From assembly GCF_002001165.1 (NCBI RefSeq), contig NZ_MUNQ01000005.1:124001-188000 (forward strand): DNA of 64,000 nt, given 5' to 3'. Numbering within the stretch: the first letter of the stretch is position 1; each line of letters starts with the position of its first letter. The notes under the pieces were generated by a model, which was given only the letters and a program-made list of their open reading frames with translations, was not told where the DNA came from and searched no databases. Positions 1 through 14,623 of this stretch are shown here, in pieces. The stretch is from Rhodanobacter sp. C05. Lineage in GTDB: Bacteria > Pseudomonadota > Gammaproteobacteria > Xanthomonadales > Rhodanobacteraceae. The translations under genes and the position numbers were made by a program.

Positions 1-5517
<5,517 letters not shown>

Positions 5518-5859
5518 CTTGCCTCTCCGGCGAACGGATATGCTGGGCGCGCACGGCCAGCGATGCATGAGCACCGTGGCTGCACACGTGGTGTGTGTCC
5601 GACTAAAGCATAGTTGTTGCGCCGCGTCAAAAGTTATTTGGACGGCTATATGCCAGCGCATGCGACTACCGTCCGTTGATCATGCCCACCGGATCAACTG
5701 CAACTCTTCGTTGCTGCCTCGGCATCTTCACAACCAGTGCGCCGATGTGGCGGTCTGCGGCGGCTTTTCGACCATACCAGTGGTGCAGCTTCGGCACGGC
5801 CCCGATCTTCTCGCCGTCCCCAGCTCGCTCCAACCGCCCGGCTCGATGATAATCGGCGT
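5518..5859. other. Divergent gltB/envC intergenic region
   Basis: This 342-base gap separates divergent gltB and envC. The gltB-proximal half holds a candidate promoter (listed separately). No convincing gene, structured RNA or terminator was seen; the ORFs crossing it are extensions of the flanking frames. Confidence 0.6.
5602..5630 (-). promoter_or_regulatory. Candidate sigma-70 promoter of gltBD
   Basis: On the minus strand TTGACG (5630-5625) and TTTAGT (5607-5602) are separated by 17 bases and lie about 85 bases upstream of the gltB ATG. The -35 matches consensus at five of six bases and the -10 at four of six. It is a pattern match only. Confidence 0.4.
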
Positions 5860-7101
5860 ATGCCCAAGCCCAATCGCATCACTCGCGCCTTCCTTCCCGG
5901 CCTGCTGGCCAGCATCGTCATCGGCGGCGCCTTGACGGCACTTCCGGTCCTGGCACGCCAGGACAGCCAAAGCCAGGCCGAGCAGGCCGAGGCGAAGCAG
6001 AAGCTGGCCGACCTGCGCAGCAAGATGGAAGCACTGGCGAAGCAGCAGGCCGATACCGCCGAGCGGCGCGACAGCGCCAATGCGGAACTGGCCAAGCAGG
6101 CCAATGCGCTGGCCGTTGCGGCACGCGCGGTGCACCAGACCGATACCGAGCTGGGCGCCAAGCAGCAGCAGCTGGACCAGCTGGAGCAGCAGCGCGCCAC
6201 CCTGAAACAGACGCTGGACAGCCAACGCGCGGCGATCGCGGATCTGCTGCGCGCTACCTACGCGCTTGGCCAGGGTTCCGACCTGCGCATGCTGCTGGGC
6301 GACGAGGACGTCGCGCGCATCTCGCGGGCGCTGGTCTATTCGAAGTATTTCCAGCAGGACCGGGTGCAGCGCGTGCAGCAGCTGATGACCGACCTGGCCA
6401 AGCTGCAGGATCTGGAAACCGCGATCACGACCGAGCAGCAGGCGTTGCAGGCGACCAAGACACAACGCGAGCAGCAGGCCAAGACGCTGACCGAGCAACG
6501 CGCTGCGCAGCAGAAGCTGGCCGCCGAAACCGATGCGCAGTACAAAGACCAGGCGCAGCGGCTGGCCGCGCTGAAGCAGAACGCGCAATCGCTTAACGAC
6601 CTGGTCAACAAGCTGCAGAAGGCGATTGACGAGGCCGCACGCGAGGCGGCAGCCCGCGAAGCCGCAGCGCGCGAGGCGGCCGCGAAGAAACACCCCGGGC
6701 ACAAGCTGCCGCCACCGCCGCTCGAGGTCGGCAGCGCCAGCGCGAACATCCGCGGCAACCTGCCATGGCCGGCCAGTGGCGTGGTCAACAGCTACGGCAG
6801 CGGCGTGCTGATCAAGGCCAGCGGCGGTAGCGAGATCCATGCAGTGGCCCGCGGCCGGGTGATCTACGCCGGCTTCCTGCGCGGTTACGGCATGCTGCTC
6901 ATCGTCAGCCACGGCAACGGCTGGATGAGCATGTACGGCAACAACGAGACGCTGTTGCATGGCGTCGGCGACCAGGTCGAGGCCGGTGAGACGATCGGCA
7001 CCGCCAGCCCGCCCACCGGCGTCAACACCGGCACGTATTTCGAACTGCGCAAGGACGGCCAGCCAGTCGATCCGCGCAGCTGGCTGAGCCAGCGCCGTTG
7101 A
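5860..7101 (+). CDS. envC: EnvC-like murein hydrolase activator (degenerate LytM/M23)
   Basis: This is a 413-residue periplasmic protein with an N-terminal hydrophobic signal segment ending near ALPVLA. A long coiled coil rich in K, E, Q and A follows (about residues 25-280, with repeats of EAAARE near the end), then a C-terminal LytM domain. The LytM metal/catalytic positions are replaced: the usual HxH region reads TYFEL and the YAH region reads YGN. It therefore resembles E. coli EnvC, which activates amidases rather than cutting peptidoglycan itself. FtsEX, the partner known to control EnvC, is encoded at 19.5-21.1 kb. The start at 5860 puts the signal peptide at the N-terminus; an upstream in-frame ATG would bury it. 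An S41 protease gene follows. Confidence 0.88.
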   Translation: MPKPNRITRAFLPGLLASIVIGGALTALPVLARQDSQSQAEQAEAKQKLADLRSKMEALAKQQADTAERRDSANAELAKQANALAVAARAVHQTDTELGAKQQQLDQLEQQRATLKQTLDSQRAAIADLLRATYALGQGSDLRMLLGDEDVARISRALVYSKYFQQDRVQRVQQLMTDLAKLQDLETAITTEQQALQATKTQREQQAKTLTEQRAAQQKLAAETDAQYKDQAQRLAALKQNAQSLNDLVNKLQKAIDEAAREAAAREAAAREAAAKKHPGHKLPPPPLEVGSASANIRGNLPWPASGVVNSYGSGVLIKASGGSEIHAVARGRVIYAGFLRGYGMLLIVSHGNGWMSMYGNNETLLHGVGDQVEAGETIGTASPPTGVNTGTYFELRKDGQPVDPRSWLSQRR

Positions 7102-7254
7102 CGACAGCGCCACGGCGCCGCAGGCTAGCGGTGTAGTTGTGATGCCGGATATCGGATGAATTACGCCGGTATCCGGTTGTCCAAGGCACGATCAGCCCTT
7201 TCCGTCGCGTGGTCGCGCGATGCCTGTTTGTTCTTGCTGTACGGAGTCGCCCGC

Positions 7255-8625
7255 ATGCGTGCTTCCAACCATCGCCAGATCGCCTTGTTGCTGGCCATGC
7301 CGCTTTTGCTGTCCACGCCCCACGCGTTCGCACAATCTGCGCCGGCCAGCGCCGCCAGCGTGGCCGCGCCACCGGTCGGCCTGCCGGCTCATGCCGGCTC
7401 CTCGGCCGATCAGGTGGATCTGGACGACATCCGCAATTTCAGTCGCGTCTATGAAGTGGTGCGCCAGGCCTATGTGGAGAAGGTCGACAACAAGACCCTG
7501 ATGAAGGCGGCGATCACCGGCATGCTCAGCGGGCTCGACCCGCACAGCGAATACCTGGACAAGGACGGCCTGACCCAGCTCAACGAGGACACCACCGGCC
7601 AGTACAGCGGCCTCGGCATCGAGGTACTGCAGGTCGATGGCGGCCTGCGCATCATTTCGCCGATCGACGACACCCCGGCAGCGCGCGCCGGCATCAAGGC
7701 AGGCGACAACATCGTCAAGATCAACGGCGCGGTGATCGACCCGCAGAATGTCGATGACATGTTCAAGCAGCTGCGCGGCAAACCCGGCAGCAAGATCACG
7801 CTGACCATCGTGCACCCGAACAGTGACAAGCTGATCGACCTGAATCTGGTACGCGAGAACATCGCAATCAGCAGCATCAAGGTACGCGAGCTCGAGCCTG
7901 GCTATGTCTATATCAGGATCAGCCAGTTCCAGGACGACACGGCCAGCGACCTGATCCGCAAGCTGGGCGAGCTGATCAAGAAGGACGGCCCGCAGAGGGG
8001 CGCCGTGCTGGATCTGCGCAACAACCCCGGTGGCCTGCTCACGGCGGCGGTGGGAGTGAGTGACGACTTCCTCAACTCCGGCATCATCGTCACCACTCGC
8101 GGACGCCTGCAGGACGCCAACATGAGCTTCAGCGCGCACCCCGGCGACCAGCTCAACGGTGCACCCATGATCGTGCTGACCAACAACGGCACCGCTTCGG
8201 CGGCCGAGATCGTCTCCGGTGCGTTGAAGGACAACCATCGTGCGCTGATCATGGGCCAGCGCACCTTCGGCAAGGGCGTGGTGCAGACGGTGCTGCCGCT
8301 GGATGCCGACCATGCGGTGAAGATCACTACCGCGCGCTATTACACGCCGAACGGCACCTCGATCCAGGCCGAAGGCATCAAGCCCGACATCGCACTGGCC
8401 GACCTGACCGTGAACAAGGCCGACAGCGGGCCAGCGCTGATCAGTTCCGAAGCTGATCTGCCGAATCATCTGGTCAACGAGAACGCCAAGGACGGTACCG
8501 ACATCGACGACGATGGCAGCGCGGCCGACGGCAAGCTGGCCACCAGCGACTACGCCCTGTCGCAGGCACTCAATGTGCTGAAGGGCATGGCGCTGGGCAA
8601 GACACCTTCACCCGCGGACCGCTGA
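7255..8625 (+). CDS. ctpA: S41 C-terminal processing peptidase
   Basis: This 456-residue carboxyl-terminal processing protease acts in the periplasm on protein C-termini. It starts with a signal peptide (residues 1-26, ending HAFAQ), then a tail-protease domain, a PDZ domain (about 115-190, starting YSGLGIEV) and the S41 catalytic domain. The catalytic dyad is visible as S315 in TASAAEI and K340 in FGKG, 25 residues apart as expected. The start at 7255 is preceded by GGAG at 8 bases; the longer ORF start at 7156 would displace the signal peptide. It lies 153 bases after envC on the same strand, a common pairing of cell-wall genes in this group. It converges with the efflux operon, only 7 bases separating the two stops. 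Confidence 0.92.
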   Translation: MRASNHRQIALLLAMPLLLSTPHAFAQSAPASAASVAAPPVGLPAHAGSSADQVDLDDIRNFSRVYEVVRQAYVEKVDNKTLMKAAITGMLSGLDPHSEYLDKDGLTQLNEDTTGQYSGLGIEVLQVDGGLRIISPIDDTPAARAGIKAGDNIVKINGAVIDPQNVDDMFKQLRGKPGSKITLTIVHPNSDKLIDLNLVRENIAISSIKVRELEPGYVYIRISQFQDDTASDLIRKLGELIKKDGPQRGAVLDLRNNPGGLLTAAVGVSDDFLNSGIIVTTRGRLQDANMSFSAHPGDQLNGAPMIVLTNNGTASAAEIVSGALKDNHRALIMGQRTFGKGVVQTVLPLDADHAVKITTARYYTPNGTSIQAEGIKPDIALADLTVNKADSGPALISSEADLPNHLVNENAKDGTDIDDDGSAADGKLATSDYALSQALNVLKGMALGKTPSPADR

Positions 8626-8632
8626 CCCGCGA

Positions 8633-10102
8633 CTAACGATCGCGGCTGGTTGGAACCGCTGCATTCCGACTGACCAGCTGATCGATCGACCAACCGCCGC
8701 CAAGCGCGCGGATCAGCTGCACGCTGGCGCGCAACTGCTGCGTATCGAGGCTGAGCAGACTGCGCTGCGCATCCAGTGCGGCTGTCTGTGCCTGCACCAC
8801 ATCGAGATAGCCGACCGCGCCCTGCTTGTAGCGATCCATCGCCAGGTCCACGGAATGCTGCGCAGCATCGGCGGCATCCTTCTGGTCGTTCTTCGCCATG
8901 CCGACGTGATCGATCTGTGCCAGGTTGTCCTCGACTTGGGCAAAGGCGTTAAGCACCACACTGCGGTAGCGCGCACCGGCCTCATCAGTTGCCGCCTTGG
9001 CAGCCAACACGCCGGCCCTGCGGCGGCCGCCATCGAAGATGGTCTCCAGCAAGGTCGGGCCGATCGCCCAGAACTGATTCGGCGCCGCCAGCAGGCCGGC
9101 ATAGGCGGCGCTCTGGAAGCCCCCTTGCGCGCTCAGCGCCAGCGATGGGAAATAGGCGGCGCGTGCCACCCCGATGCGTGCATTCGCCGCGGCCGTACGG
9201 CGCTCCGCCGCGGCGATATCCGGTCGCCGCTGCAACAGGGCCGATGGCACGCTGGCGGGAAGTGATGGCAGCTCGATCACTGCGGTCTGCGTGGCAAGAA
9301 TGAACTGGTCGGCAGAGTCGCCAACCAGCACCGCGATCGCATCCTTGATCAGCGCACGCTGCGCCAGCGTCTGCGACCATAGCGATCTGGCCGAGGACAG
9401 TTGCGTCTGTGCACGCGCCACATCCAGACCGGACACGATGCCGCCAGCATGCAGGGTCTGAGTGAGCTGCAAGGCCTTCTGGTACGCATCGATGCTTTGC
9501 TGCAGCAACGCGATCTGCTGGTCGATGCCGCGCAGCTGGATGTAGTTGTCGGCCAGCTGGGCCTGCAGGCTCAACTGCACCGAGGCAAGATCGGCGGCAG
9601 CGGCCAGGGCGTCGTCCTTGCCGGCTTCGACCGTGTTGCGTACACGGCCCCACAGATCGAGCTCGTAATCGATCTCGCCACCGACGGTGTACGAGTCGTA
9701 ATTGGCCGACGATGCGCTGGGACCCGTCAGCGGACCACGCAGCGGCTTAGTGTCGGACTGGCGGTCGCGCTGCCCGTTACCCATGACGCTGATCTGCGGA
9801 AACAGCGCCGAACGTGCCTGCAGATTGAACGCCTGTGCCTGCCGGTAATGCGCCAGTGCCGCGGCAAGATCGGCGTTGTTGGCCAGCAGGCGCTGTTGCA
9901 GCTGGTCGAGCTCTTGATCGTGATAAAGCTGCCACCAATGATCGCGCGGCAACTGGTCGGACGGCTGCGCCTGCTGCCACGGCCCGTTGTCCTGATAAGA
10001 CGCCGCCACCGGCACGGCCGGCACCTTGTACGCGGGTGCCAACGAGCAGCCGGCGAGCGTCACCCCAGCCACCAGTAGAAAGACGAGTTCAGGCTTTCGC
10101 AT
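8633..10102 (-). CDS. RND efflux outer-membrane lipoprotein (NodT/OprM family)
   Basis: This is the outer-membrane channel of a tripartite efflux pump, 489 residues. The start at 10102 gives a lipoprotein signal with lipobox LAGC (C19), so an upstream start at 10147 is unlikely. The two OEP repeats are present, with the typical coiled-coil helices (for example DHWWQLYHD near the N-terminus and RRPDIAAAERR in the second half). The start overlaps the end of the membrane-fusion gene by 14 bases, which indicates one operon transcribed RND, MFP, OMF. The substrate cannot be told from the sequence. Confidence 0.9.
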   Translation of the reverse strand: MRKPELVFLLVAGVTLAGCSLAPAYKVPAVPVAASYQDNGPWQQAQPSDQLPRDHWWQLYHDQELDQLQQRLLANNADLAAALAHYRQAQAFNLQARSALFPQISVMGNGQRDRQSDTKPLRGPLTGPSASSANYDSYTVGGEIDYELDLWGRVRNTVEAGKDDALAAAADLASVQLSLQAQLADNYIQLRGIDQQIALLQQSIDAYQKALQLTQTLHAGGIVSGLDVARAQTQLSSARSLWSQTLAQRALIKDAIAVLVGDSADQFILATQTAVIELPSLPASVPSALLQRRPDIAAAERRTAAANARIGVARAAYFPSLALSAQGGFQSAAYAGLLAAPNQFWAIGPTLLETIFDGGRRRAGVLAAKAATDEAGARYRSVVLNAFAQVEDNLAQIDHVGMAKNDQKDAADAAQHSVDLAMDRYKQGAVGYLDVVQAQTAALDAQRSLLSLDTQQLRASVQLIRALGGGWSIDQLVSRNAAVPTSRDR

Positions 10103-11276
10103 GAGGCTTGGCCGTGGCTTCTTGAGTGGCAATCTGAACCTGGTCACCGTCTGCGAGACCGTCGGGCGGGCTGTCGATCACACGATCATCCGCGTCCAGT
10201 CCGGAGCCGATTTCCACACTCTTGCCGTAGTCGTGCAGGATCGTCACCGTCTTGAAGCTCACCCGGTTATCCTCATCCACGGTAGCCAGGCGCAGGCCGC
10301 TGGCGTTGAAGATGAGTGCACTGGCCGGCACCCGTAGCGCGGACCCACTGGCAACCTGATTGAGACGCACGTTGGTGAAACTGCCCGGCATCAACTTGCC
10401 GTCGGCGTTGTCGACCGAGAGCTGGATCAGCGTGCTGCCGGAGCCGGCATTGACCGCCTGCGCGGAGGCATCGACCTTGGCTGTGAACGTGCGGCCCGGA
10501 TATTCCGGCACGCTGAGCATGGCCATGGCGCCGTCGGGAATCGATGGCACGTAACTCTGCGGCACCTGCACGTAAACGCGCAGCTTGCGCACATCGGACA
10601 CCACGAACAGCGCCTGGCCACTGCTGCTGCCGGGATTGATCAATGCGCCGATGTCGGTATTGCGCGCGGTGACCACGCCATCGAACGGCGCGACGATGCG
10701 GGTATAGCCCTTCATCGCCTCGATCCGATCCACGTTGGCCTGGGCCGCATGCGCCAGTGCCTGCTTGGCGGTGAAATCGCCGGTCTTCTCGTCCACTTCC
10801 TGCTTGGCGACCGAGTCGGAGCCGAGCATCGCCTGCCAGCGTTTCGCGGTGGTAGCCGCCAGGGCCGCATTCGCCTGGGCACTGGCCAGATCCGCCTTGG
10901 CCTGCAGCAGTTGCTGGTCGAGATCGGGCGTCTCGATCTCGGCCATCAGCTGGCCGGCCTTGACCGGTGCGCCGATATCGACCTTCCACGATTTCAGGTA
11001 GCCACCGACGCGCGCATAGATCGGTGCCTGCGTGTACGCCTCGATGCGTCCGGGCAGTTCGAGCGGCGCGCCTGCCTCACTCTTTTCGGGCGCGGCGACA
11101 TTGACGGTCGGCACCGTCTGCTCGTCGGTCCAGGTTTGCAGACGCTTGGCCTCAACGATACGTGTGGCGATGCCGATGATCACGATGGCCACGATCACCA
11201 CCACGGCGATCAGGCCGGCAAGCCGGATGCCGCGATGCGATGGCAGCGACGCCTTGGGGAAGGTTGAATCAGACAT
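10089..11276 (-). CDS. RND efflux membrane-fusion (periplasmic adaptor) protein
   Basis: This 395-residue HlyD/AcrA-type adaptor links the inner-membrane RND protein to the outer-membrane channel. A single N-terminal membrane anchor lies at about residues 18-38. The barrel-sandwich/lipoyl halves surround an alpha-hairpin (PVKAGQLMAEIETPDLDQ before it, IVAPFDGVVTARNTDIG after it). The start at 11276 overlaps the RND stop by eight bases. A longer ORF start at 11315 only adds residues before the anchor. It belongs to the same operon as its two neighbours. Confidence 0.9.
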   Translation of the reverse strand: MSDSTFPKASLPSHRGIRLAGLIAVVVIVAIVIIGIATRIVEAKRLQTWTDEQTVPTVNVAAPEKSEAGAPLELPGRIEAYTQAPIYARVGGYLKSWKVDIGAPVKAGQLMAEIETPDLDQQLLQAKADLASAQANAALAATTAKRWQAMLGSDSVAKQEVDEKTGDFTAKQALAHAAQANVDRIEAMKGYTRIVAPFDGVVTARNTDIGALINPGSSSGQALFVVSDVRKLRVYVQVPQSYVPSIPDGAMAMLSVPEYPGRTFTAKVDASAQAVNAGSGSTLIQLSVDNADGKLMPGSFTNVRLNQVASGSALRVPASALIFNASGLRLATVDEDNRVSFKTVTILHDYGKSVEIGSGLDADDRVIDSPPDGLADGDQVQIATQEATAKPHAKA

Positions 11277-14200
11277 GGACGGGCTCTCCGGAAGCAGGCA
11301 CCGGTGCAGAAGCATGGTGATAACGCGCGTGGATGATGCTGAACACCACCGGCACGAAGAAAAGGGTCGCGGTCGTGGCGAAGATCAGGCCGCCGATCAC
11401 CGCGCGACCGAGCGGCGCATTCTGTTCGCCGCCCTCGCCGAGGCCGAGCGCCATTGGCGCCATGCCGATGATCATCGCGAGCGCCGTCATCAGCACCGGA
11501 CGGAAGCGCACGTAGCCGGCCTCCAGCGCGGCATCCAGCGCTCGACCATGCTCGAACAGGCGCTCGCGACAGAAAGTCACCACCAGGATCGAGTTGGCGG
11601 TCGCCACGCCCATGCACATGATCGCGCCGGTCAGCGCCGGCACCGACAGCGCGGTATGCGTGGCGAACAGCATCCACACGATGCCAGCCAGTGCGGCGGG
11701 CAACGCGGTGATGATCACGAACGGATCGCTCCACGACTGGAAGTTCACCACGATCAGCAGGTAGATCAGCACCATCGCACCGAGCAGGCCGAACAGCAGG
11801 CCCGAGAACGCGCTGTTCATCGTCTGCACCTGGCCGAGCAGATCGATATGCGAACCCTTGGGCAGTTCCTTGACGTGATCGTTCAATACCTTCTGGATAT
11901 CGCCGGCCACGCCACCCAGATCGCGATCCTGCGTGGTGGCGAAGATCTGCACGACCGGCTGGATGTTGTACTGGTCGACCACCGCATTGGTGGTCTGCCG
12001 CCGCAACGTCGCCAGTCCGCCCAGCACCTGGGATGCCCCATTGCTGCCGGTGATCGAGAGATTGCGCAACGACGACAGCGAGTCGAGCGTGTACTGCGGT
12101 GTCTGCATCACGATCGGGTAGGAAATATCGTTGACCGGATTGAGCCAGAAGGTGGGCGCAACCTGGCTGGAACCGGCAAGGTTCACCACCAGACTGTTGG
12201 TGACATCGCGTTCGGTGATACCGAGCAGTTGCGCCTGCGTGCGATCCACATCGATGTTGAAGCCGGGATTGGCCTGCGACTCCTGGATGCGTGCATCCAC
12301 CACGCCGGGGATGCGCTTGATCTCGCGCAGCAAGGTGTCGGCGTATTTGAAGTTCGCCGGCAGATTGTTGCCGCGAATCTGCAGGGTGATCGGCGCGGGC
12401 GAACCGAAGTTCAGGATCTGGCTGACGATGTCGGCCGGCGGGAAGGAGAACGTCACGCCCGGGAATTCCCGCGGCAGCTGCTCGCGCATCTGCCGCACGT
12501 ATTCGGCGGTCGGATGATGCCCTTCGTTCAGGGCGATCTGGATGTCGCCATCCTGCTCGCCGATGGTGCCGGTGTTGTTGTAGGTATTGTTGATGCCGCT
12601 GCTGGACAGGCCGATGTTGTCGACCAGGGTACCCAGCTCGCTGGCCGGAATGATCCGCTTGACGCTCTTCTGGATCTGCGCGAACAGCTCCGCGCTCTGC
12701 TCAAGCCGGGTGCCCACCGGCGCACGCACATGCATCAGGATCTGCCCGGCATCCACATCGGGGAAGAAGTTGCGCCCGAGCATAGGCACCAGTGCGAACG
12801 AGAGCACCACGAAGGCGAGGAAGCCGATCACGAAGATCCGCCGGTGCTCCATCGCCATCGCCAGCAGGCCGTGATAACCGCCACGCACCTTCTCGAAGGA
12901 AGCCTCGAAGCCACGTTGGAAACGCACCAGCGGATTGCGTGTCAGCGGCGCCTCGACATGCTGGCCATGCTCATCGACATGCGGATGCAGCATGTACTTG
13001 GCCATCGTCGGCACCAGCGTGCGCGACAGGATGAACGATGCGATCATCGCGAACATCACCGCTTCGGCCATCGGCACGAACAGGAAGCGCGCGACACCAT
13101 CGAGGAAAAACATCGGCACGAACACGATGCAGATGCACAGCAGCGACACGAACGCTGGCGTGACGATCTGCGCGGCACCGTCGAGAATCGCCGGCTCGAC
13201 CTGCTTGCCCTGCTCCAGATGCCAGTTGATGTTCTCGATGGTCACCGTGGCATCGTCGACCAGGATGCCCACCGCCAGCGCGAGGCCGCCCAGCGTCATG
13301 ATGTTGAGCGTCTCGCCGATCGCCGACAACGCCGCGATCGAGGCGAGGATCGCCAGCGGAATCGAGACGGCGATGATCACCGTGGAACGCCAGCTGCCGA
13401 GGAACAGCAGGATCATCAGGCTGGTCAGCGCCGCCGCGATGACGCCTTCGCGCGCCACGCCACTGATCGCTGCGCGCACAAAGATCGACTGATCACCGAT
13501 CGGCGCCACCTTGAGGTTGTCCGGCAGGCTCGACCGCGCATCTTCCAGACGCTGGCGGATGCCGGCGACGATCGCCAGTGTCGATGTCGAACCGTTCTTG
13601 AGCACGCTCATCAACACCGAGCGGTTGCCGTCCACATGCACGATGTTGGTCTGTGGTGGACTGCCATCCAGTACATGCGCGACGTCGCGAACATAGATGG
13701 TAGTGCCGTTGACCGTCTTCACCGGCATGTCGCCCAACTGCTTGAGCTCGCCCGGTGCGTTGTTGAGCTGCAAGGTGTATTCGAACGCACCGATCTTCTG
13801 CGTGCCCACCGGCGTGATCAGGTTCTGCGCCGCCAGCGCATTGGCCACGTCCGCCGCGGAGAGTCCGCGCGCCTGCAGCGCCGACGGATCGATGTCGATC
13901 TGCACCTGACGGGTCTTGCCGCCATACGGATAAGGGACCGCCGCGCCGGCCACCGACACCAGCTGCGGACGCAGGATGTTGAGCGCGAGATCGCCGAGGT
14001 TTTGTTCGGTCAGCCCGTTGCCCGACAAGGCCAGCTGGAGGATCGGCACCGTCGAGGCGTTGTAGTTCAGGATCAGTGGCGGGGTGACGCCCGGCGGCAT
14101 CTGCTTGAGCAGGGTCTGCGATACCGCGGTGACCTGCGCGTTGGCCGTGGCAATGTTCACCGTCGGCTGGAAGAAGATCTTGACGATGCCGAAGCCCGCG

Positions 14201-14460
14201 ATGGATTTCGCCTCGATATGCTCGACATCATTGACCGTGGTGGTGAGCACACGCTCGTAGGGCGAGGTGATGCGGCCTTCCATCTGATCCGGCGACAGGC
14301 CGGTGTATTGCCACACCACCGCAATCACCGGGATGCGGATATCCGGAAAGATGTCGGTAGGTGTCCGCAGCGCGGAAAGTGGTCCGATGATCAGGATCAG
14401 CAGCGCGAGAACGACGAAGGTATAGGGTCGCGACAAGGCGATCCGCACAATGCCCAGCAT
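11269..14460 (-). CDS. RND efflux transporter, inner-membrane permease
   Basis: This 1063-residue RND pump has the usual duplicated layout of TM1, periplasmic loop, TM2-6, TM7, loop, TM8-12. The proton-relay aspartate pair is visible in the TM4 segment LAVGILVDDATVTIENI. The family is the AcrB/MexB/MdtB-like superfamily; it looks more like the broad 'efflux RND permease' group than a characterised AcrB orthologue, so drug or metal specificity is open. I chose the ATG at 14460 because the product then begins LGIVRIALSRPYTF, as is typical; a more upstream in-frame start exists at 14529. It is first of three overlapping pump genes and lies 163 bases downstream of a two-component system on the same strand. 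Confidence 0.92.
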   Translation of the reverse strand: MLGIVRIALSRPYTFVVLALLILIIGPLSALRTPTDIFPDIRIPVIAVVWQYTGLSPDQMEGRITSPYERVLTTTVNDVEHIEAKSIAGFGIVKIFFQPTVNIATANAQVTAVSQTLLKQMPPGVTPPLILNYNASTVPILQLALSGNGLTEQNLGDLALNILRPQLVSVAGAAVPYPYGGKTRQVQIDIDPSALQARGLSAADVANALAAQNLITPVGTQKIGAFEYTLQLNNAPGELKQLGDMPVKTVNGTTIYVRDVAHVLDGSPPQTNIVHVDGNRSVLMSVLKNGSTSTLAIVAGIRQRLEDARSSLPDNLKVAPIGDQSIFVRAAISGVAREGVIAAALTSLMILLFLGSWRSTVIIAVSIPLAILASIAALSAIGETLNIMTLGGLALAVGILVDDATVTIENINWHLEQGKQVEPAILDGAAQIVTPAFVSLLCICIVFVPMFFLDGVARFLFVPMAEAVMFAMIASFILSRTLVPTMAKYMLHPHVDEHGQHVEAPLTRNPLVRFQRGFEASFEKVRGGYHGLLAMAMEHRRIFVIGFLAFVVLSFALVPMLGRNFFPDVDAGQILMHVRAPVGTRLEQSAELFAQIQKSVKRIIPASELGTLVDNIGLSSSGINNTYNNTGTIGEQDGDIQIALNEGHHPTAEYVRQMREQLPREFPGVTFSFPPADIVSQILNFGSPAPITLQIRGNNLPANFKYADTLLREIKRIPGVVDARIQESQANPGFNIDVDRTQAQLLGITERDVTNSLVVNLAGSSQVAPTFWLNPVNDISYPIVMQTPQYTLDSLSSLRNLSITGSNGASQVLGGLATLRRQTTNAVVDQYNIQPVVQIFATTQDRDLGGVAGDIQKVLNDHVKELPKGSHIDLLGQVQTMNSAFSGLLFGLLGAMVLIYLLIVVNFQSWSDPFVIITALPAALAGIVWMLFATHTALSVPALTGAIMCMGVATANSILVVTFCRERLFEHGRALDAALEAGYVRFRPVLMTALAMIIGMAPMALGLGEGGEQNAPLGRAVIGGLIFATTATLFFVPVVFSIIHARYHHASAPVPASGEPVHV

Positions 14461-14623
14461 GAAGTATCCAGCGAGAATGTTGCGTAGCGTCAAATTTTGA
14501 CACGCGACGCTTCGCCGGGACCGATTCAACGCATGAAGATATTTTCATATTCGACAGACATGCCGCGCCGATCATGCATTCCGCAATGTAAAAGCCTGGT
14601 CGCCACGGTGCGCTGCGCCGTTG

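Noticed and set aside
11032..14487. Very long open frame (1151 codons) on the plus strand
   Set aside because: It is antisense to the RND permease, whose motifs are intact. The shadow translation is dominated by H, R, D and Q and has no known motif.
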